Positions 45,461 to 55,156 of a DNA stretch of 64,000 nucleotides are shown one piece after another. The notes below the pieces were generated by a model, which was not told the origin of the DNA, did no database searches, and was given only the letters and a program-made list of their open reading frames with translations. The position numbers were made by a program, and so were the translations under genes. This DNA comes from Fidelibacterota bacterium (GTDB taxonomy: Bacteria > Marinisomatota > Marinisomatia > Marinisomatales > S15-B10). The number at the start of each line of letters is the position of its first letter. Positions within the stretch are counted from its first letter, which is position 1. The stretch spans positions 25,834-89,833 of the forward strand of contig PAYY01000006.1 of NCBI GenBank assembly GCA_002715465.1, read 5' to 3'.

Positions 45461-47532
45461 AAAAAACAATTTCTATAATTATAGTTAACTATAATGTAAA
45501 ACATTACCTAGCGAATTGTATCGAATCAATTTGTGATTCAGATTATAATGGAGATATTGATATTATCGTCGTGGACAATAACTCATATGATGGATCTGTT
45601 TCAATGATCCGTGAGAGATTTCCTTTTGTCAAATTAATCGAAAATGATAAAAACTTAGGCTTTGCTAAAGGAGTAAATCTGGGGCTTAGAATAGCCTTTG
45701 GAGATTATATCATTTTATTAAATCCTGATACGGTTGTTGAAGAACGGACATTGTCACTATTAGATAATTATATGGAGAAAAATCCAAAGGTAGGTATATG
45801 TGGTCCAAAAATTATAAATGCCGATGGTTCTTTACAGCTTGCTTGCAAACGTAGTTTTCCAACTCCTTGGGTTGCATTGCCAAAAATTTTAGGGTTAAGT
45901 AAAATTTTTCCAAATGGAAAATGGACTGGGAAGTATAACCTGACTTACTTGAATTCTAATCAAATACATTCAGTTGAAGCTATAAGTGGATCTTTTATGT
46001 TTATGAGGAGGTCAGTGTTAATAAATGTCGGAGAACTTGATGAAACATTTTTTATGTTTGGAGAAGATCTTGATTATTGTTACAGAAGCATTCAATCAGG
46101 TTTTGAGATTCATTATGTTCCTTATACTCAAATAATTCACTATAAAGGTGAAAGTGTGAAAAGTGCTCCTCATGATAGTACAGGATGGTTCTATCAGGCA
46201 ATGGATTTATTTGTAAACAAACATTTTTCAACTACAGCTTCTATTTTAACTAAAGCAGTGTTAAAAATAGGAATTTCATTAAAAAAGGGATCCTCCTTTT
46301 TTGTTTCATCTCTAGTTCCATTATTGCCTGTTTTATTAGATTTATTTATGGTGATAATTGCTTTTTTTATTGCAATTACATTACGATTTGGATCTTTTGA
46401 ACCAGTTGTAAATGTTTATTTTCCTGTTCTGACTTTGTATAGCTTGTTTTGGATCTCTGTAGGTGGGATTTTTCAAATTTATTCTCGATTTGTTCTCGCC
46501 TATAATAGAGCAATGCTATCGTCAATACTTGGTTTTTTACTAAGTGTTGCTTTTACGTATTTTTTTAAACAAATAGCTTATTCAAGAGCGGTAATTCTTG
46601 GTGCTTCTTTAATTATTACTTTATTAATACCTGGTTGGCGTTTAGTCGCTCATCTTTTGAAATCTAGGGGTTTCTTTCGGAATTTGGTTTTGGGACAAGC
46701 ACCTATCTTTTCAAGGCCAGCAATAATTGTTGGTGGTGGAAGCGAAGGTCAAAGGATTGCACAAAAAATTGGGCGGAGACCAGATACTGGTATATATATT
46801 GTAGGTTTTGTTGATCCAAACCCGGAGGCTTTAATATTTTCTGATAAAGAAATTTCATCATTGCATCTAATCCTTGGTTCAACAGATGCGATCAATAGTA
46901 TAGTCGATCGGTATGAAATTCGCGAATTAATTTTCACTTCAGATCGGTTAGATAATAAAGAAATTGTAAAAATTATGGATAATACAAAACATTTACGATT
47001 GACATATAGAGTAGTACCTCGTGAGAGGGATATACTACTAGGTAAAGCATCTGTAGAAGATGTTAGTGATTTCCCTTTTGTTAGTATAGAATATAACTTG
47101 TACCATCGATTAAATGTTATATCAAAAAGAATTTTTGATATCATTTTCTCAACTTTAATTATAATTCTTACTCTCCCTTTATTCCTAGTATTGATTATTA
47201 AGTTTAGAAAGTGGAATAAAAGAGAATTCTGGGGTAGAGAAGGTAGGGTGTTTAATGCTTGGGTATTTCCCACAAAAAAGCGAATTTTGGGAGAATTACC
47301 TTTAATGATAAATGTTTTGTTTGGTGAAATGAGTTTTGTTGGTACCGCGATGATTCCTAAAGAGAAAAAGAAGATCAATTTAATTTGCAAGCCTGGTTTA
47401 ACAGGTCTTGATCGTATAAGAAAATATCGTATAGGTAATGAAGAACGTACTATATATGACCATTATTATGTTCAGCATCAATCTATGGCTTTTGATGTTG
47501 AGATAATTATTAGAAGCGTATTAGCACTTTAG
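45457..47532 (+). CDS. Fusion: GT2 glycosyltransferase + polyprenyl glycosylphosphotransferase-like module
   Basis: This 691-residue protein has two parts. Residues 1-270 are a rhamnosyltransferase-like GT2 (I-V-N-Y-N-V, V-D-N-N-S-Y-D-G-S, L-L-N-P-D-T). Residues 285-400 hold about four membrane segments. Near 425-450 is a CoA-binding-like Rossmann motif (I-I-V-G-G-G-S-E-G-Q-R-I). The C-terminus resembles a bacterial sugar transferase (K-R-I-F-D-I-I-F-S...E-L-P-L-M-I-N-V-L). The usual D-E-L-P catalytic Asp is Gly612, and the G-P-R-P motif reads G-T-A-M. The phosphotransferase half is therefore probably altered or inactive. Confidence 0.85.
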   Translation: MKKTISIIIVNYNVKHYLANCIESICDSDYNGDIDIIVVDNNSYDGSVSMIRERFPFVKLIENDKNLGFAKGVNLGLRIAFGDYIILLNPDTVVEERTLSLLDNYMEKNPKVGICGPKIINADGSLQLACKRSFPTPWVALPKILGLSKIFPNGKWTGKYNLTYLNSNQIHSVEAISGSFMFMRRSVLINVGELDETFFMFGEDLDYCYRSIQSGFEIHYVPYTQIIHYKGESVKSAPHDSTGWFYQAMDLFVNKHFSTTASILTKAVLKIGISLKKGSSFFVSSLVPLLPVLLDLFMVIIAFFIAITLRFGSFEPVVNVYFPVLTLYSLFWISVGGIFQIYSRFVLAYNRAMLSSILGFLLSVAFTYFFKQIAYSRAVILGASLIITLLIPGWRLVAHLLKSRGFFRNLVLGQAPIFSRPAIIVGGGSEGQRIAQKIGRRPDTGIYIVGFVDPNPEALIFSDKEISSLHLILGSTDAINSIVDRYEIRELIFTSDRLDNKEIVKIMDNTKHLRLTYRVVPRERDILLGKASVEDVSDFPFVSIEYNLYHRLNVISKRIFDIIFSTLIIILTLPLFLVLIIKFRKWNKREFWGREGRVFNAWVFPTKKRILGELPLMINVLFGEMSFVGTAMIPKEKKKINLICKPGLTGLDRIRKYRIGNEERTIYDHYYVQHQSMAFDVEIIIRSVLAL

Positions 47533-47535
47533 ATA

Positions 47536-48492
47536 ATGTCTGAATTTATTTTAGATTTTGAAAAACCAATTTTTGATCTTCAAAAAAAGATTGATGAATT
47601 AGTAGAAATTAATTCTAGGGATGATATAGATCATTCAATAGAAATCACTCGGCTTTCTGAAAAAAAAGATAAACTTGAAAGTAAAATTTATAACAATCTT
47701 ACTAGATGGCAACGTGTTCAATTAGCTAGATATCCAAAAAGACCTTACGCTCTGGATTACATTAATCGTATTTCGCCAGATTTTTTAGAATTACAAGGTG
47801 ATCGATATTTTTCTGATGACCATGCAATAGTTGCTGGGATTGGGAGTGTTGATAATTATCAAGTAGTTTTTGTTGGTCAACAAAAAGGAAAAAATACTAA
47901 AGAAAATCTCGATAGGAATTTTGGTATGGCTAGACCAGAAGGATATAGAAAAGCTATTAGAGTTATGAAGTTGGCTGAGAAATTTAATCATCCAGTTATT
48001 TGTCTTATTGATACTCCAGGTGCTTATCCAGGTATTGGTGCAGAAGAGAGAGGCCAGGCTGAGGCTATTGCAAAAAATTTAATTGAAATGTCTGTACTTA
48101 CTGTTCCAATTCTTGTCATTGTAATTGGTGAAGGTGCAAGTGGTGGAGCACTTGGAATTGGGATAGGAGACCGATTTTTTATGATGGAAAATACATGGTT
48201 TTCAGTCATTAGTCCGGAAGGTTGTGCCTCAATTTTATGGCGAGATGCTAGTAAAGCTGAGATTGCTGCCGATGCTATGAAAGTTACAGCTCAAGACCTA
48301 TTTGAAATGGGTATTTGTGATGAAATTATATCAGAACCTATGGGAGGAGCTCATAAAGACTATAATCTTATGGCAGAAAGGCTTAAAGCTCTAATATTGA
48401 AATCATTAGATGAACTTTCTAAACTTGACAGTGAAGAATTAATTGAAAGAAGAATAGCCAAATATGATAGGATTGGAATTTGGGAAGAATAA
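47536..48492 (+). CDS. accA: Acetyl-CoA carboxylase carboxyltransferase subunit alpha
   Basis: This 318-residue protein matches AccA throughout: F-E-K-P-I-F-D-L-Q near 8-16, R-P-Y-A-L-D-Y-I near 70, the G-D-R-Y-F-S-D-D block, D-T-P-G-A-Y-P-G-I-G-A-E-E-R-G-Q near 156-171 and G-E-G-A-S-G-G-A-L-G-I near 196-206. It is the alpha half of the carboxyltransferase that makes malonyl-CoA for fatty-acid synthesis; AccD must be elsewhere. The downstream thioesterase gene overlaps it by 13 bases. Confidence 0.97.
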   Translation: MSEFILDFEKPIFDLQKKIDELVEINSRDDIDHSIEITRLSEKKDKLESKIYNNLTRWQRVQLARYPKRPYALDYINRISPDFLELQGDRYFSDDHAIVAGIGSVDNYQVVFVGQQKGKNTKENLDRNFGMARPEGYRKAIRVMKLAEKFNHPVICLIDTPGAYPGIGAEERGQAEAIAKNLIEMSVLTVPILVIVIGEGASGGALGIGIGDRFFMMENTWFSVISPEGCASILWRDASKAEIAADAMKVTAQDLFEMGICDEIISEPMGGAHKDYNLMAERLKALILKSLDELSKLDSEELIERRIAKYDRIGIWEE

Positions 48493-48905
48493 TTTCCTTT
48501 GACCATCAGATAAGAGTTATATATGGTCATACTGACATGATGGGTAGAGTATACTATGGAAGATATTATGAATATTTTGAATCAGCACGGGCTCATTTTC
48601 TTCGTGAACTGGGACTACCTTACGGTGAGATAGAAAATTCAGGAATACTAATTCCTGTAGTAGAGAGTCATTGTGAATATAAAATTGGAGCAACCTTTGA
48701 CGATTTACTCAATATAAGAACAATAATCAAAAACTCTCCAACAGCAAAAATGAAAATTTTTTATGAGGTATTTTTAAATGATAAAGATTTAATTATTGCC
48801 AAAGGATATACCATTCATGCATTTATTAATAAAATTGGTAAAGTTGTTAAACCTCCAAAAAATCTTCTGTCTCTTGTTGAAAAAGGTTTAAAAAATAATG
48901 AATAA
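48480..48905 (+). CDS. Acyl-CoA thioesterase, 4HBT/YbgC family
   Basis: This 141-residue hot-dog-fold protein has a TTG start inside the end of accA. The 4-hydroxybenzoyl-CoA thioesterase/YbgC motif is visible near residues 17-33: Y-G-H-T-D-M-M-G-R-V-Y-Y-G-R-Y-Y-E-Y, with catalytic Asp in H-T-D. It probably hydrolyses short or medium acyl-CoA. The location between accA and a membrane transporter suggests operon packing with lipid metabolism. The exact substrate is unknown. Confidence 0.88.
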   Translation: MGRIISFDHQIRVIYGHTDMMGRVYYGRYYEYFESARAHFLRELGLPYGEIENSGILIPVVESHCEYKIGATFDDLLNIRTIIKNSPTAKMKIFYEVFLNDKDLIIAKGYTIHAFINKIGKVVKPPKNLLSLVEKGLKNNE

Positions 48906-49605
48906 TGAATTAGTCTTTTTATTTCAAACAATTCTTTGTCTTTTTTTTACATTGGTTGTATTCAAAATGGGAAGGTCTTGGCTTTATACATATATTGGTG
49001 TAAGTATTGTTCTTGCTAATATTTTTGTAACGAAACAGATCAATCTTTTTGGTTTAGCTGCTACAGGAGGAAATGTTCTTTACGGTTCTATATTTTTAGC
49101 AACAGATCTACTAAATGAACATTTCGGTAAAAAAGAAGCAAAAAAAGCTGTATATATTGGTTTTTCAATGGCTCTTTTCTTTACATTAATGTCTCAAATG
49201 ATTTTACTTTTTGAAGCAAGCTCTGATGATTGGGGTGCATCAAATGGTATGGCCAATATTTTTTCTTCTACTCCAAGTATAATTATTTCAAGCTTAATTG
49301 CATATTTGCTATCTCAACTACATGATATATGGGCATTCCAGACTATTAAGAAAAAAACGTCAGGAGGTTTGCTCTGGGTTCGGAATAATGTAAGTACTTG
49401 GTTAAGTCAGGCTATAGATACAATTGTATTTTCTTTATTAGCTTTTATAATTATCCCAATTATTATTAAAAGTAGTAATGCTGCTCTTCCAATATCAACC
49501 GTATTTGAAATTATTCTTTCGACTTATTTCATTAAAATAATTGTAGCAGGAATTGATACACCATTTATTTATTTAAGTTATTATTTTAAACCTGTGAAAG
49601 CATAA
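48898..49605 (+). CDS. Queuosine precursor transporter (YhhQ/VUT family)
   Basis: This 235-residue membrane protein has about six hydrophobic segments. It carries the YhhQ/VUT family pattern A-N-I-F-V-T-K-Q-I near 40-48, G-x-x-L-Y-G-S-I-F-L-A-T-D-L-L-N-E near 60-76 and G-K-K-E-A-K-K-A-V. V-S-T-W-L-S-Q-A-I-D-T near 165 is a second hallmark. The family imports queuosine precursors (preQ0/preQ1 or queuine). It overlaps the thioesterase gene by 8 bases and ends the run of plus-strand genes. Confidence 0.9.
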   Translation: MNNELVFLFQTILCLFFTLVVFKMGRSWLYTYIGVSIVLANIFVTKQINLFGLAATGGNVLYGSIFLATDLLNEHFGKKEAKKAVYIGFSMALFFTLMSQMILLFEASSDDWGASNGMANIFSSTPSIIISSLIAYLLSQLHDIWAFQTIKKKTSGGLLWVRNNVSTWLSQAIDTIVFSLLAFIIIPIIIKSSNAALPISTVFEIILSTYFIKIIVAGIDTPFIYLSYYFKPVKA

Positions 49606-49675
49606 ATTAAATAAATTTGAAGATTCTATTTAATATTCCCAATCTAAGAACAGTTTAGAGATTAAGTTATTGAGT

Positions 49676-51511
49676 TTAAAAGAAGAAATTTCTATTATCT
49701 ACAATTTCTGATTCATCTTTCATTCTTTTTATCCAATTTCTAATAAATTCATTTTCACGCTGATTACTTAGGTCTTTCTTCAAAAGATCCTTTTTCACCT
49801 CCCAATCAACTTGATCAAACTCTTCACGGCTCTCTAGTTTAATAATGACATATGTTTGTGAAGTTTCTATTGGAGGCAGAATCTGGCCTACTTCAGCAGC
49901 GAGTAATGCACCAACAACTGATTCATGTTTACCAATTTTATTGAATGAATTAGATAAATTGGAAGATACAGGACCGACAAATTCAACATTTTCATTTGAT
50001 TCTGCTATTTCTTTTAAATTTCCGTCAGAAATTTCCTCCATCAATTTATCCGAAATAGCTTTTGCGGCGACTATACGCTTACTATTTCTTAATTTATTTC
50101 TGATTTGATTACTAACTGATTCATATTCCTTCGTTCCAGAAGCTATAATAGAATCAAGACGGAAAATTACAAAACTTTGATCTGATTCAATTATTTCGCT
50201 ATGAGCTCCAATTTTATTATTAAAGCCAAATTTTGCTGGCTCAGTGAAATATCCAAATGAAGGTATAAAGGATGAATTTTCTGTAATTGGTCTCATTGAT
50301 TTAAATGTATTATTATTTTTTACTAGAGCCTCATCAAAGCCAAAATCTTCTACATCAAATAAAAATTGGTTGGCTTGACCTCTGATATGATTACGAGTAC
50401 TTGGCCCCATATCAATTTTAATAAGAATATGGCTAGCATGAACTTCTTTCTGATTTTCTTTATCTGTTCTGATATCTTTAATTTGTATTATATGGAAACC
50501 AAAATCAGTCAAAACTGGACCGACTATATGTCCCTTTTTCCCTGAAAAGGCTGCCTTTTCAAAAGGCTCAACCATTTGTCCGCTACCAAACCATCCTAAG
50601 TCTCCACCTCTACCTTTTCCATCTGGATCCCGATTACCTGGATCTTCAGAGTATTCATTAGCTAACTGAGCAAAGTCAGATCCTTTACTTAGTTGATTCA
50701 AAATATCTTCAGCGGTTTGTTTAGATATCAAGGAATCGTCCTTTGAAGGTGATTTTGCCCATTCTACATAGTCTAAAATTCGTTGTTCAGTTTGTTCAAA
50801 TTCATTTGGATTAAGAAAATAATAATTTTCCATTTCATCTTTTGTAGGTTCAAATGTAGAATCAGTGAATTTGCTAGCTCTAATAATTAGGGCACTTATT
50901 GTATGCTCTAAATTCTGGATTATATATTCATTCTTTATATCATTTAAAGATACATAAACACCTGACCTAAGTTCATTAAAAAGTTTTTGTCGAGGTAGAT
51001 ACTGCCGCACATAATCTTCAATAGGTCGCCATTCATCACCTTGTGGATTTCGAAGTGCTGCTAAATATTTTGCCTGGTTAAAGACACCATCTGTTTGAAA
51101 ATCAGGAATGGTTTTGAGGGTTGGTGGCGGATTATTGATTAGTTCAAAATAGATTTCTTCAGCGGTAACACTAATTTTTCTCTTTTTTATTTCTTGATTA
51201 ATTATGGTGGCTTCGATTAGCTCGTTAAAGATTCTCTCTCGTTCAAAATCTAGATTTCGACTATCAACTTCCGCTCCTTGTGAACGAGCTTGTTCCAAAC
51301 GATGATCTAATTGATGAAAAAATAGATCAGGAGGGATAGTTTCTCCGTTAACCACAGCAATAGCTCGTGAAACATCGACTCTCCCAAATATCTGATTAAT
51401 TATATCTGCACCACCTACAAGACCACCAACAGTCATGCTTCCAATAAAGAGGATCAGTAATATCCATAGTATTACATGCATTCTATTTCGCATGGTATTC
51501 ATTAAGCCCAT
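49676..51511 (-). CDS. Membrane-anchored peptidyl-prolyl isomerase (PpiD/SurA-like)
   Basis: This 611-residue protein has an N-terminal single membrane anchor (about 12-30). A SurA_N-like chaperone segment follows (A-I-A-V-V-N-G-E-T-I-P-P near 48-59), then a parvulin PPIC domain around 265-365 (G-S-D-F-A-Q-L-A-N-E-Y-S-E-D-P, G-G-D-L-G-W-F-G-S-G-Q-M-V-E-P-F) and a second, degenerate one. Such foldases assist outer-membrane protein folding in the periplasm, in keeping with the Omp85 barrel in this window. A second ATG four codons in is a possible start. Confidence 0.9.
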   Translation of the reverse strand: MGLMNTMRNRMHVILWILLILFIGSMTVGGLVGGADIINQIFGRVDVSRAIAVVNGETIPPDLFFHQLDHRLEQARSQGAEVDSRNLDFERERIFNELIEATIINQEIKKRKISVTAEEIYFELINNPPPTLKTIPDFQTDGVFNQAKYLAALRNPQGDEWRPIEDYVRQYLPRQKLFNELRSGVYVSLNDIKNEYIIQNLEHTISALIIRASKFTDSTFEPTKDEMENYYFLNPNEFEQTEQRILDYVEWAKSPSKDDSLISKQTAEDILNQLSKGSDFAQLANEYSEDPGNRDPDGKGRGGDLGWFGSGQMVEPFEKAAFSGKKGHIVGPVLTDFGFHIIQIKDIRTDKENQKEVHASHILIKIDMGPSTRNHIRGQANQFLFDVEDFGFDEALVKNNNTFKSMRPITENSSFIPSFGYFTEPAKFGFNNKIGAHSEIIESDQSFVIFRLDSIIASGTKEYESVSNQIRNKLRNSKRIVAAKAISDKLMEEISDGNLKEIAESNENVEFVGPVSSNLSNSFNKIGKHESVVGALLAAEVGQILPPIETSQTYVIIKLESREEFDQVDWEVKKDLLKKDLSNQRENEFIRNWIKRMKDESEIVDNRNFFF

Positions 51512-51641
51512 TTGTTTATTATCCTTTTATAAATACAAAAAAATGTCGAGAAATTTACCGAGATTGTATACCTTCTACAACTTAAGTTAGATAATTGTTA
51601 AACCTAATTGATTTTCATTTAATATTTTTAGGGTTGTTTTA

Positions 51642-52325
51642 GTGAAAAATCATTCTATAGAATTGCTTAATAAAGATATAATCAAATGCAGAGATTGCGA
51701 TAGATTAGTCGAATTTAGAGAGTCTATTGCAATAAAAAAGAGAAAACAGTACCAAAACTGGAAATATTGGGGTAAACCTGTTCCTGGCTATGGAGACTTT
51801 AAAGGATCATTGTTATTAATTGGACTTGCACCGGCAGCTCATGGGGGAAACAGAACTGGTAGAGTTTTTACTGGTGATAAATCAGCTGAATTTCTTGTTA
51901 GATGTTTATATGAAGTTGGAATTGCAAATCAACCAAATTCTGACTCAAGAGATGATGGTTTGCTACTATTCAATGCTTATATGACACCAGTTTTAAAGTG
52001 TGTTCCTCCTTTTGATAAACCTAAGCCTAATGAATTACTTAATTGCTCTGAATTTTTTAATAAAGAATTAGTTCTTTTAAAGAATGTTTCCTGTATTTTA
52101 GCTCTTGGGAAAATTGCTTTTGATTCTTGTCTTCGTTATTTCAGGAATGAATTCCATTTTTTAATGAAAGATTATCCTTTCGGACATGGTAATAGATATA
52201 TGCTTGAAAATGGGATTACTATTATAGGCTCTTATCACCCTAGTCCAAGGAATGTTAATACTGGAAGGCTATCGCAATCTATGATGATTGATCTGTTAGA
52301 AGAGGTTAAAAAATTTATAAAGTAG
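51642..52325 (+). CDS. Uracil-DNA glycosylase, family 5 (UDGb)
   Basis: This 227-residue protein has a GTG start. It has the family 5 signature G-L-A-P-A-A-H-G-G-N-R-T-G-R-V-F-T-G-D near 65-83. Iron-sulfur Cys are visible in C16-R-D-C19 and in the later L-K-C-V-P-P and L-N-C segments. The last motif G-S-Y-H-P-S-P-R-N is diagnostic. UDGb removes uracil, and often hypoxanthine, from DNA. It is divergent from the foldase gene with about 130 bases between starts. Confidence 0.93.
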   Translation: MKNHSIELLNKDIIKCRDCDRLVEFRESIAIKKRKQYQNWKYWGKPVPGYGDFKGSLLLIGLAPAAHGGNRTGRVFTGDKSAEFLVRCLYEVGIANQPNSDSRDDGLLLFNAYMTPVLKCVPPFDKPKPNELLNCSEFFNKELVLLKNVSCILALGKIAFDSCLRYFRNEFHFLMKDYPFGHGNRYMLENGITIIGSYHPSPRNVNTGRLSQSMMIDLLEEVKKFIK

Positions 52326-52345
52326 TCTTAAAGATATTTTTAATA

Positions 52346-54487
52346 ATGATGATTTCCTTTTCGTTGTTATTCGGGGGCAAGCGATTAACTTTAAAAGATG
52401 TTTCAGAAACGAGCCCTTTTTCTATAGCATCAATTGGAAAAGTAGTGTGGATTCCGAACAAAGATATTTATAGTTTTCTAAAGTCAAAAAATGGGATTAA
52501 ATCAATTTATCAAGTAAACCTTGTTAAAGGAGACACAACTCTTTTTTTAGATGGAAAAAATTTAATTTTTCAAAACAAATTATTAAATATAAATAGTTAT
52601 AATTTTTCACCAGATGGTAAACGTTTGTTAATTCAAACAAATCGAAAAAAAATTTGGAGAAGGTCAAATTTTGGAACATACTGGATATATCATTTGGAGA
52701 AGAATACTTTAGAACCAGTATCTTTAGATAATGATCGGCTTCGAAATGTGAAGTTTTCTCCAGATGGTCAAATGGTGGCATATGTTAGAGAGGATAATAA
52801 TCTTTATACTTTTCAAATAGAACGTCAAAGGGAAAGGCAATTAACAAGAACAGGTTCAGATGTTATTCTTAATGGACATTTTGGGTGGGTTTATGAAGAA
52901 GAATTCATGACTTTTGATGCTTATCTCTGGTCACCCGATAGCCGTAGAATTGCTTATTTTGAAGAAAATCAATCGCGAGTACCTGTTTTTACAATTTTAA
53001 ATAATCTTGAATTATATCCTGAAACGAAAAAAATTAGATATCCTAAAGCTGGAAAAGTTAATCCCACTATTCGTATTGGTATTGTTAGAGCAAATGGTGG
53101 CTCAACTAAATGGATGGATATTGGAAAAAATAATAATGTGTACTTTCCTAGGATGTATTGGAAGAACCTTGAGCAACTACTTATTATAAGGATGCGTCGT
53201 TTACAAAACCATTGGGATCTTCTCATTTGTAATCCAAAAACAGGACAAAAAAGACAAGGGATTAGTGAAACAGATGAAAATGGTTGGGTTGAAATACATG
53301 ACAATTACAAATTTCTTGGATCTAATGAAATTTTATGGGTATCTGAAAGATCTGGTTATAACCATCTCTACCTACACACAATAAAAGGACAAGAAATTAC
53401 TAGATTGACATATGGGAAATGGGAAGTTAACGATATTATCAGAGTTGATCAGCAAGAAAAGGAAGTATATTTTACGGCCAATAGAGAATCAGTTCTTGAA
53501 AATCATCTATATAAAGTATCCTTTAATGGAAAAGATCTCGAATTATTAACATCAGAACAGGGTTTACATTCTATTCAGTTTTCACCCTCTGGTAAATTTT
53601 TCATAGATAGTTTTTCTTCTGTATCTGAACCAAATAGAATTCTTTTAAAACGTAATGATGGTAATTTAGTTAGGGTTATTGGAGAGACAGATATAGATCA
53701 ATTTGATGATTATGATTGGTCAACTCCTATTTTTACAAAATTTTCTACACATGATAGAACCGAAATGTTAGATGGTTTGATTACTCTACCTATCAACTAT
53801 ATCAAAGGTAATAAATATCCGTTGATTGTTTACAATTATGGAATGCCAGGTTCTCAAATTGTAAAAAATCAATGGGGTAGCATTTGGAATCAATTTTTAG
53901 CACAAGAAGGTTTTATTGTATTTTCATTGGATTCACGAGGGATGGGTGGTCGTGGAGAATCATTTCAAAACTTGAGTTTTGGTGATTTAAGTAAATATCT
54001 TAGCAGGGATCATATTGCTGGTTTAGAGCATATGATCTCAGAATGGAACGTAGATAAAAAACGGGTAGGTGCTTGGGGTTGGAGTGGAGGTGGATATTTT
54101 ACTTGTTTGATGTTAACAAAAAACAGCCGTCATTTCAAAGCTGGAGTATCGATTGCTCCAGTAACAGATTTTAGACTATATGACACTATATATACCGAGC
54201 GGTTTATGGGTTTGCCAGAAAATAATATTGCTGGTTATGACTCGACTTCAGTGTTTTCTTATGTGGAAAATACAAAAGGAGAATTGTTGGTAATTCATGG
54301 AACAGCTGATGACAATGTCCACTCTCAAAATACATTTCAGTTAGCTGAAAAATTTATTGAAGCTGGAAAATCTTTAGAAGTTTTCTTCTATCCTAATCGA
54401 AACCATGGAATACATGGTGTTAATTCTCGGTTGCACCTCTATACGAAAATGTATGATCATTTTCGTAAACATCTTCTTGAAAAGTAG
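52346..54487 (+). CDS. Exported prolyl oligopeptidase-family peptidase (DPP-IV-like, S9B)
   Basis: This 713-residue protein has a short hydrophobic N-terminus (M-M-I-S-F-S-L-L-F-G-G) that may be a signal. Residues 40-450 form a WD-like propeller (F-S-P-D-G-K-R repeats; G-W-V-Y-E-E-E-F near 180 is the DPP-IV Glu-Glu substrate motif). The alpha/beta hydrolase domain has Ser580 in G-W-S-G-G-G, Asp655 in T-A-D-D-N-V-H and His687 in R-N-H-G-I. It should cleave X-Pro or X-Ala dipeptides from peptides in the periplasm. Confidence 0.94.
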   Translation: MMISFSLLFGGKRLTLKDVSETSPFSIASIGKVVWIPNKDIYSFLKSKNGIKSIYQVNLVKGDTTLFLDGKNLIFQNKLLNINSYNFSPDGKRLLIQTNRKKIWRRSNFGTYWIYHLEKNTLEPVSLDNDRLRNVKFSPDGQMVAYVREDNNLYTFQIERQRERQLTRTGSDVILNGHFGWVYEEEFMTFDAYLWSPDSRRIAYFEENQSRVPVFTILNNLELYPETKKIRYPKAGKVNPTIRIGIVRANGGSTKWMDIGKNNNVYFPRMYWKNLEQLLIIRMRRLQNHWDLLICNPKTGQKRQGISETDENGWVEIHDNYKFLGSNEILWVSERSGYNHLYLHTIKGQEITRLTYGKWEVNDIIRVDQQEKEVYFTANRESVLENHLYKVSFNGKDLELLTSEQGLHSIQFSPSGKFFIDSFSSVSEPNRILLKRNDGNLVRVIGETDIDQFDDYDWSTPIFTKFSTHDRTEMLDGLITLPINYIKGNKYPLIVYNYGMPGSQIVKNQWGSIWNQFLAQEGFIVFSLDSRGMGGRGESFQNLSFGDLSKYLSRDHIAGLEHMISEWNVDKKRVGAWGWSGGGYFTCLMLTKNSRHFKAGVSIAPVTDFRLYDTIYTERFMGLPENNIAGYDSTSVFSYVENTKGELLVIHGTADDNVHSQNTFQLAEKFIEAGKSLEVFFYPNRNHGIHGVNSRLHLYTKMYDHFRKHLLEK

Positions 54488-54568
54488 CTAAAAAATCCTA
54501 ATTCAATTGAAATAAGAATTTAAATATTTTAGTCATCAATAAGACTATATTAAATAAAAATATAACTA

Positions 54569-54600
54569 TAGAGAAACCTCACACTAGTGAGGCTTCTCTA
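54569..54600. terminator. Strong bidirectional hairpin terminator
   Basis: Bases 54569-54582 are complementary to 54587-54600: a 14-bp stem with one A/C mismatch (54576/54593) and a four-base loop (54583-54586). It sits between the convergent DPP-IV-like gene (plus) and the RRM gene (minus). T-rich tracts lie beyond it on both sides, better on the minus strand. It is the likely terminator for the RRM gene and perhaps for the peptidase gene. Confidence 0.75.
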
Positions 54601-54620
54601 ATGAAATTTATTATCTTTTT

Positions 54621-54866
54621 TTAGCGACGAGGACGTGCTTCGTTTACAACGAGTTGTCGACCATTAATTTCCTTGCCATTAAGATTCTCCATTGCTGCTT
54701 TTCCGGCATCCTCAGATCCCATTTCAACAAAACCAAAACCTCTTGAACGGCCAGTGAATTTATCCGTGATGATTTTTGCGGATGTAACATCGCCGTGCTC
54801 AGCAAATGTATTGCGAAGATCATCTTCGGACATTTCGTAATTAAGATTTCCTACATATAGGTTCAT
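54621..54866 (-). CDS. Small RRM-type RNA-binding protein
   Basis: This 81-residue protein is a single RNA-recognition motif. RNP2 is L-Y-V-G-N-L near residues 3-8 and RNP1 is R-G-F-G-F-V-E-M near 43-50. A short basic tail ends A-R-P-R-R. A minus-strand AGGAGA ribosome-binding site precedes the ATG. Such proteins in cyanobacteria and FCB bacteria are often cold-induced RNA chaperones. About 215 bases of AT-rich, apparently gene-free sequence lie upstream before the tRNA-Ala gene, enough for a long regulatory leader. Confidence 0.94.
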   Translation of the reverse strand: MNLYVGNLNYEMSEDDLRNTFAEHGDVTSAKIITDKFTGRSRGFGFVEMGSEDAGKAAMENLNGKEINGRQLVVNEARPRR

Positions 54867-55083
54867 ATTTATCTCCTACTTAGTTAATGAAAATATTATT
54901 TTTTTGTTTTTAATTAGAATTAGGTGGATATTGGGGAATAGTCGCTAGGAAGGTATAATTTCTGTCTTGTTATCATTGTAAATTAGTGAAGAGTTAGCTT
55001 ATTCCAAAAGCATTTTTTATTATTAGGTTTAATACGATAATTGGTATTATTCGCCTGAAAAATAAAAAAAGCTTCTAATACTG

Positions 55084-55156
55084 TGGAGCCGATGGGGATC
55101 GAACCCACGACCTCGTGAATGCCATTCACGCGCTCTCCCATCTGAGCTACGGCCCC
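55084..55156 (-). tRNA. tRNA-Ala (anticodon GGC)
   Basis: The minus strand folds as a 73-nt cloverleaf. The acceptor is GGGGCCG/CGGCTCC (one G-T wobble), D stem GCTC/GAGC, anticodon stem CGTGA/TCACG with loop ATGGCAT (anticodon GGC), and T arm GTGGG-TTCGATC-CCCAT. Discriminator base is A, and CCA is not encoded. The gene is in the spacer between the RRM gene and the selenoprotein gene. Confidence 0.97.

Noticed and set aside
46749..47390. A 213-codon open frame on the minus strand inside the GT2 fusion gene
   Set aside because: It is antisense to a clear membrane and sugar-transferase region and has no domain or ribosome-binding site.
30706..51572. A shared 12-mer AGATTGTATACC in two divergent spacers (30706-30717 and 51561-51572)
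   Set aside because: Repeated 12-mers are expected by chance in 64 kb of AT-rich DNA, and no flanking similarity supports a shared operator.
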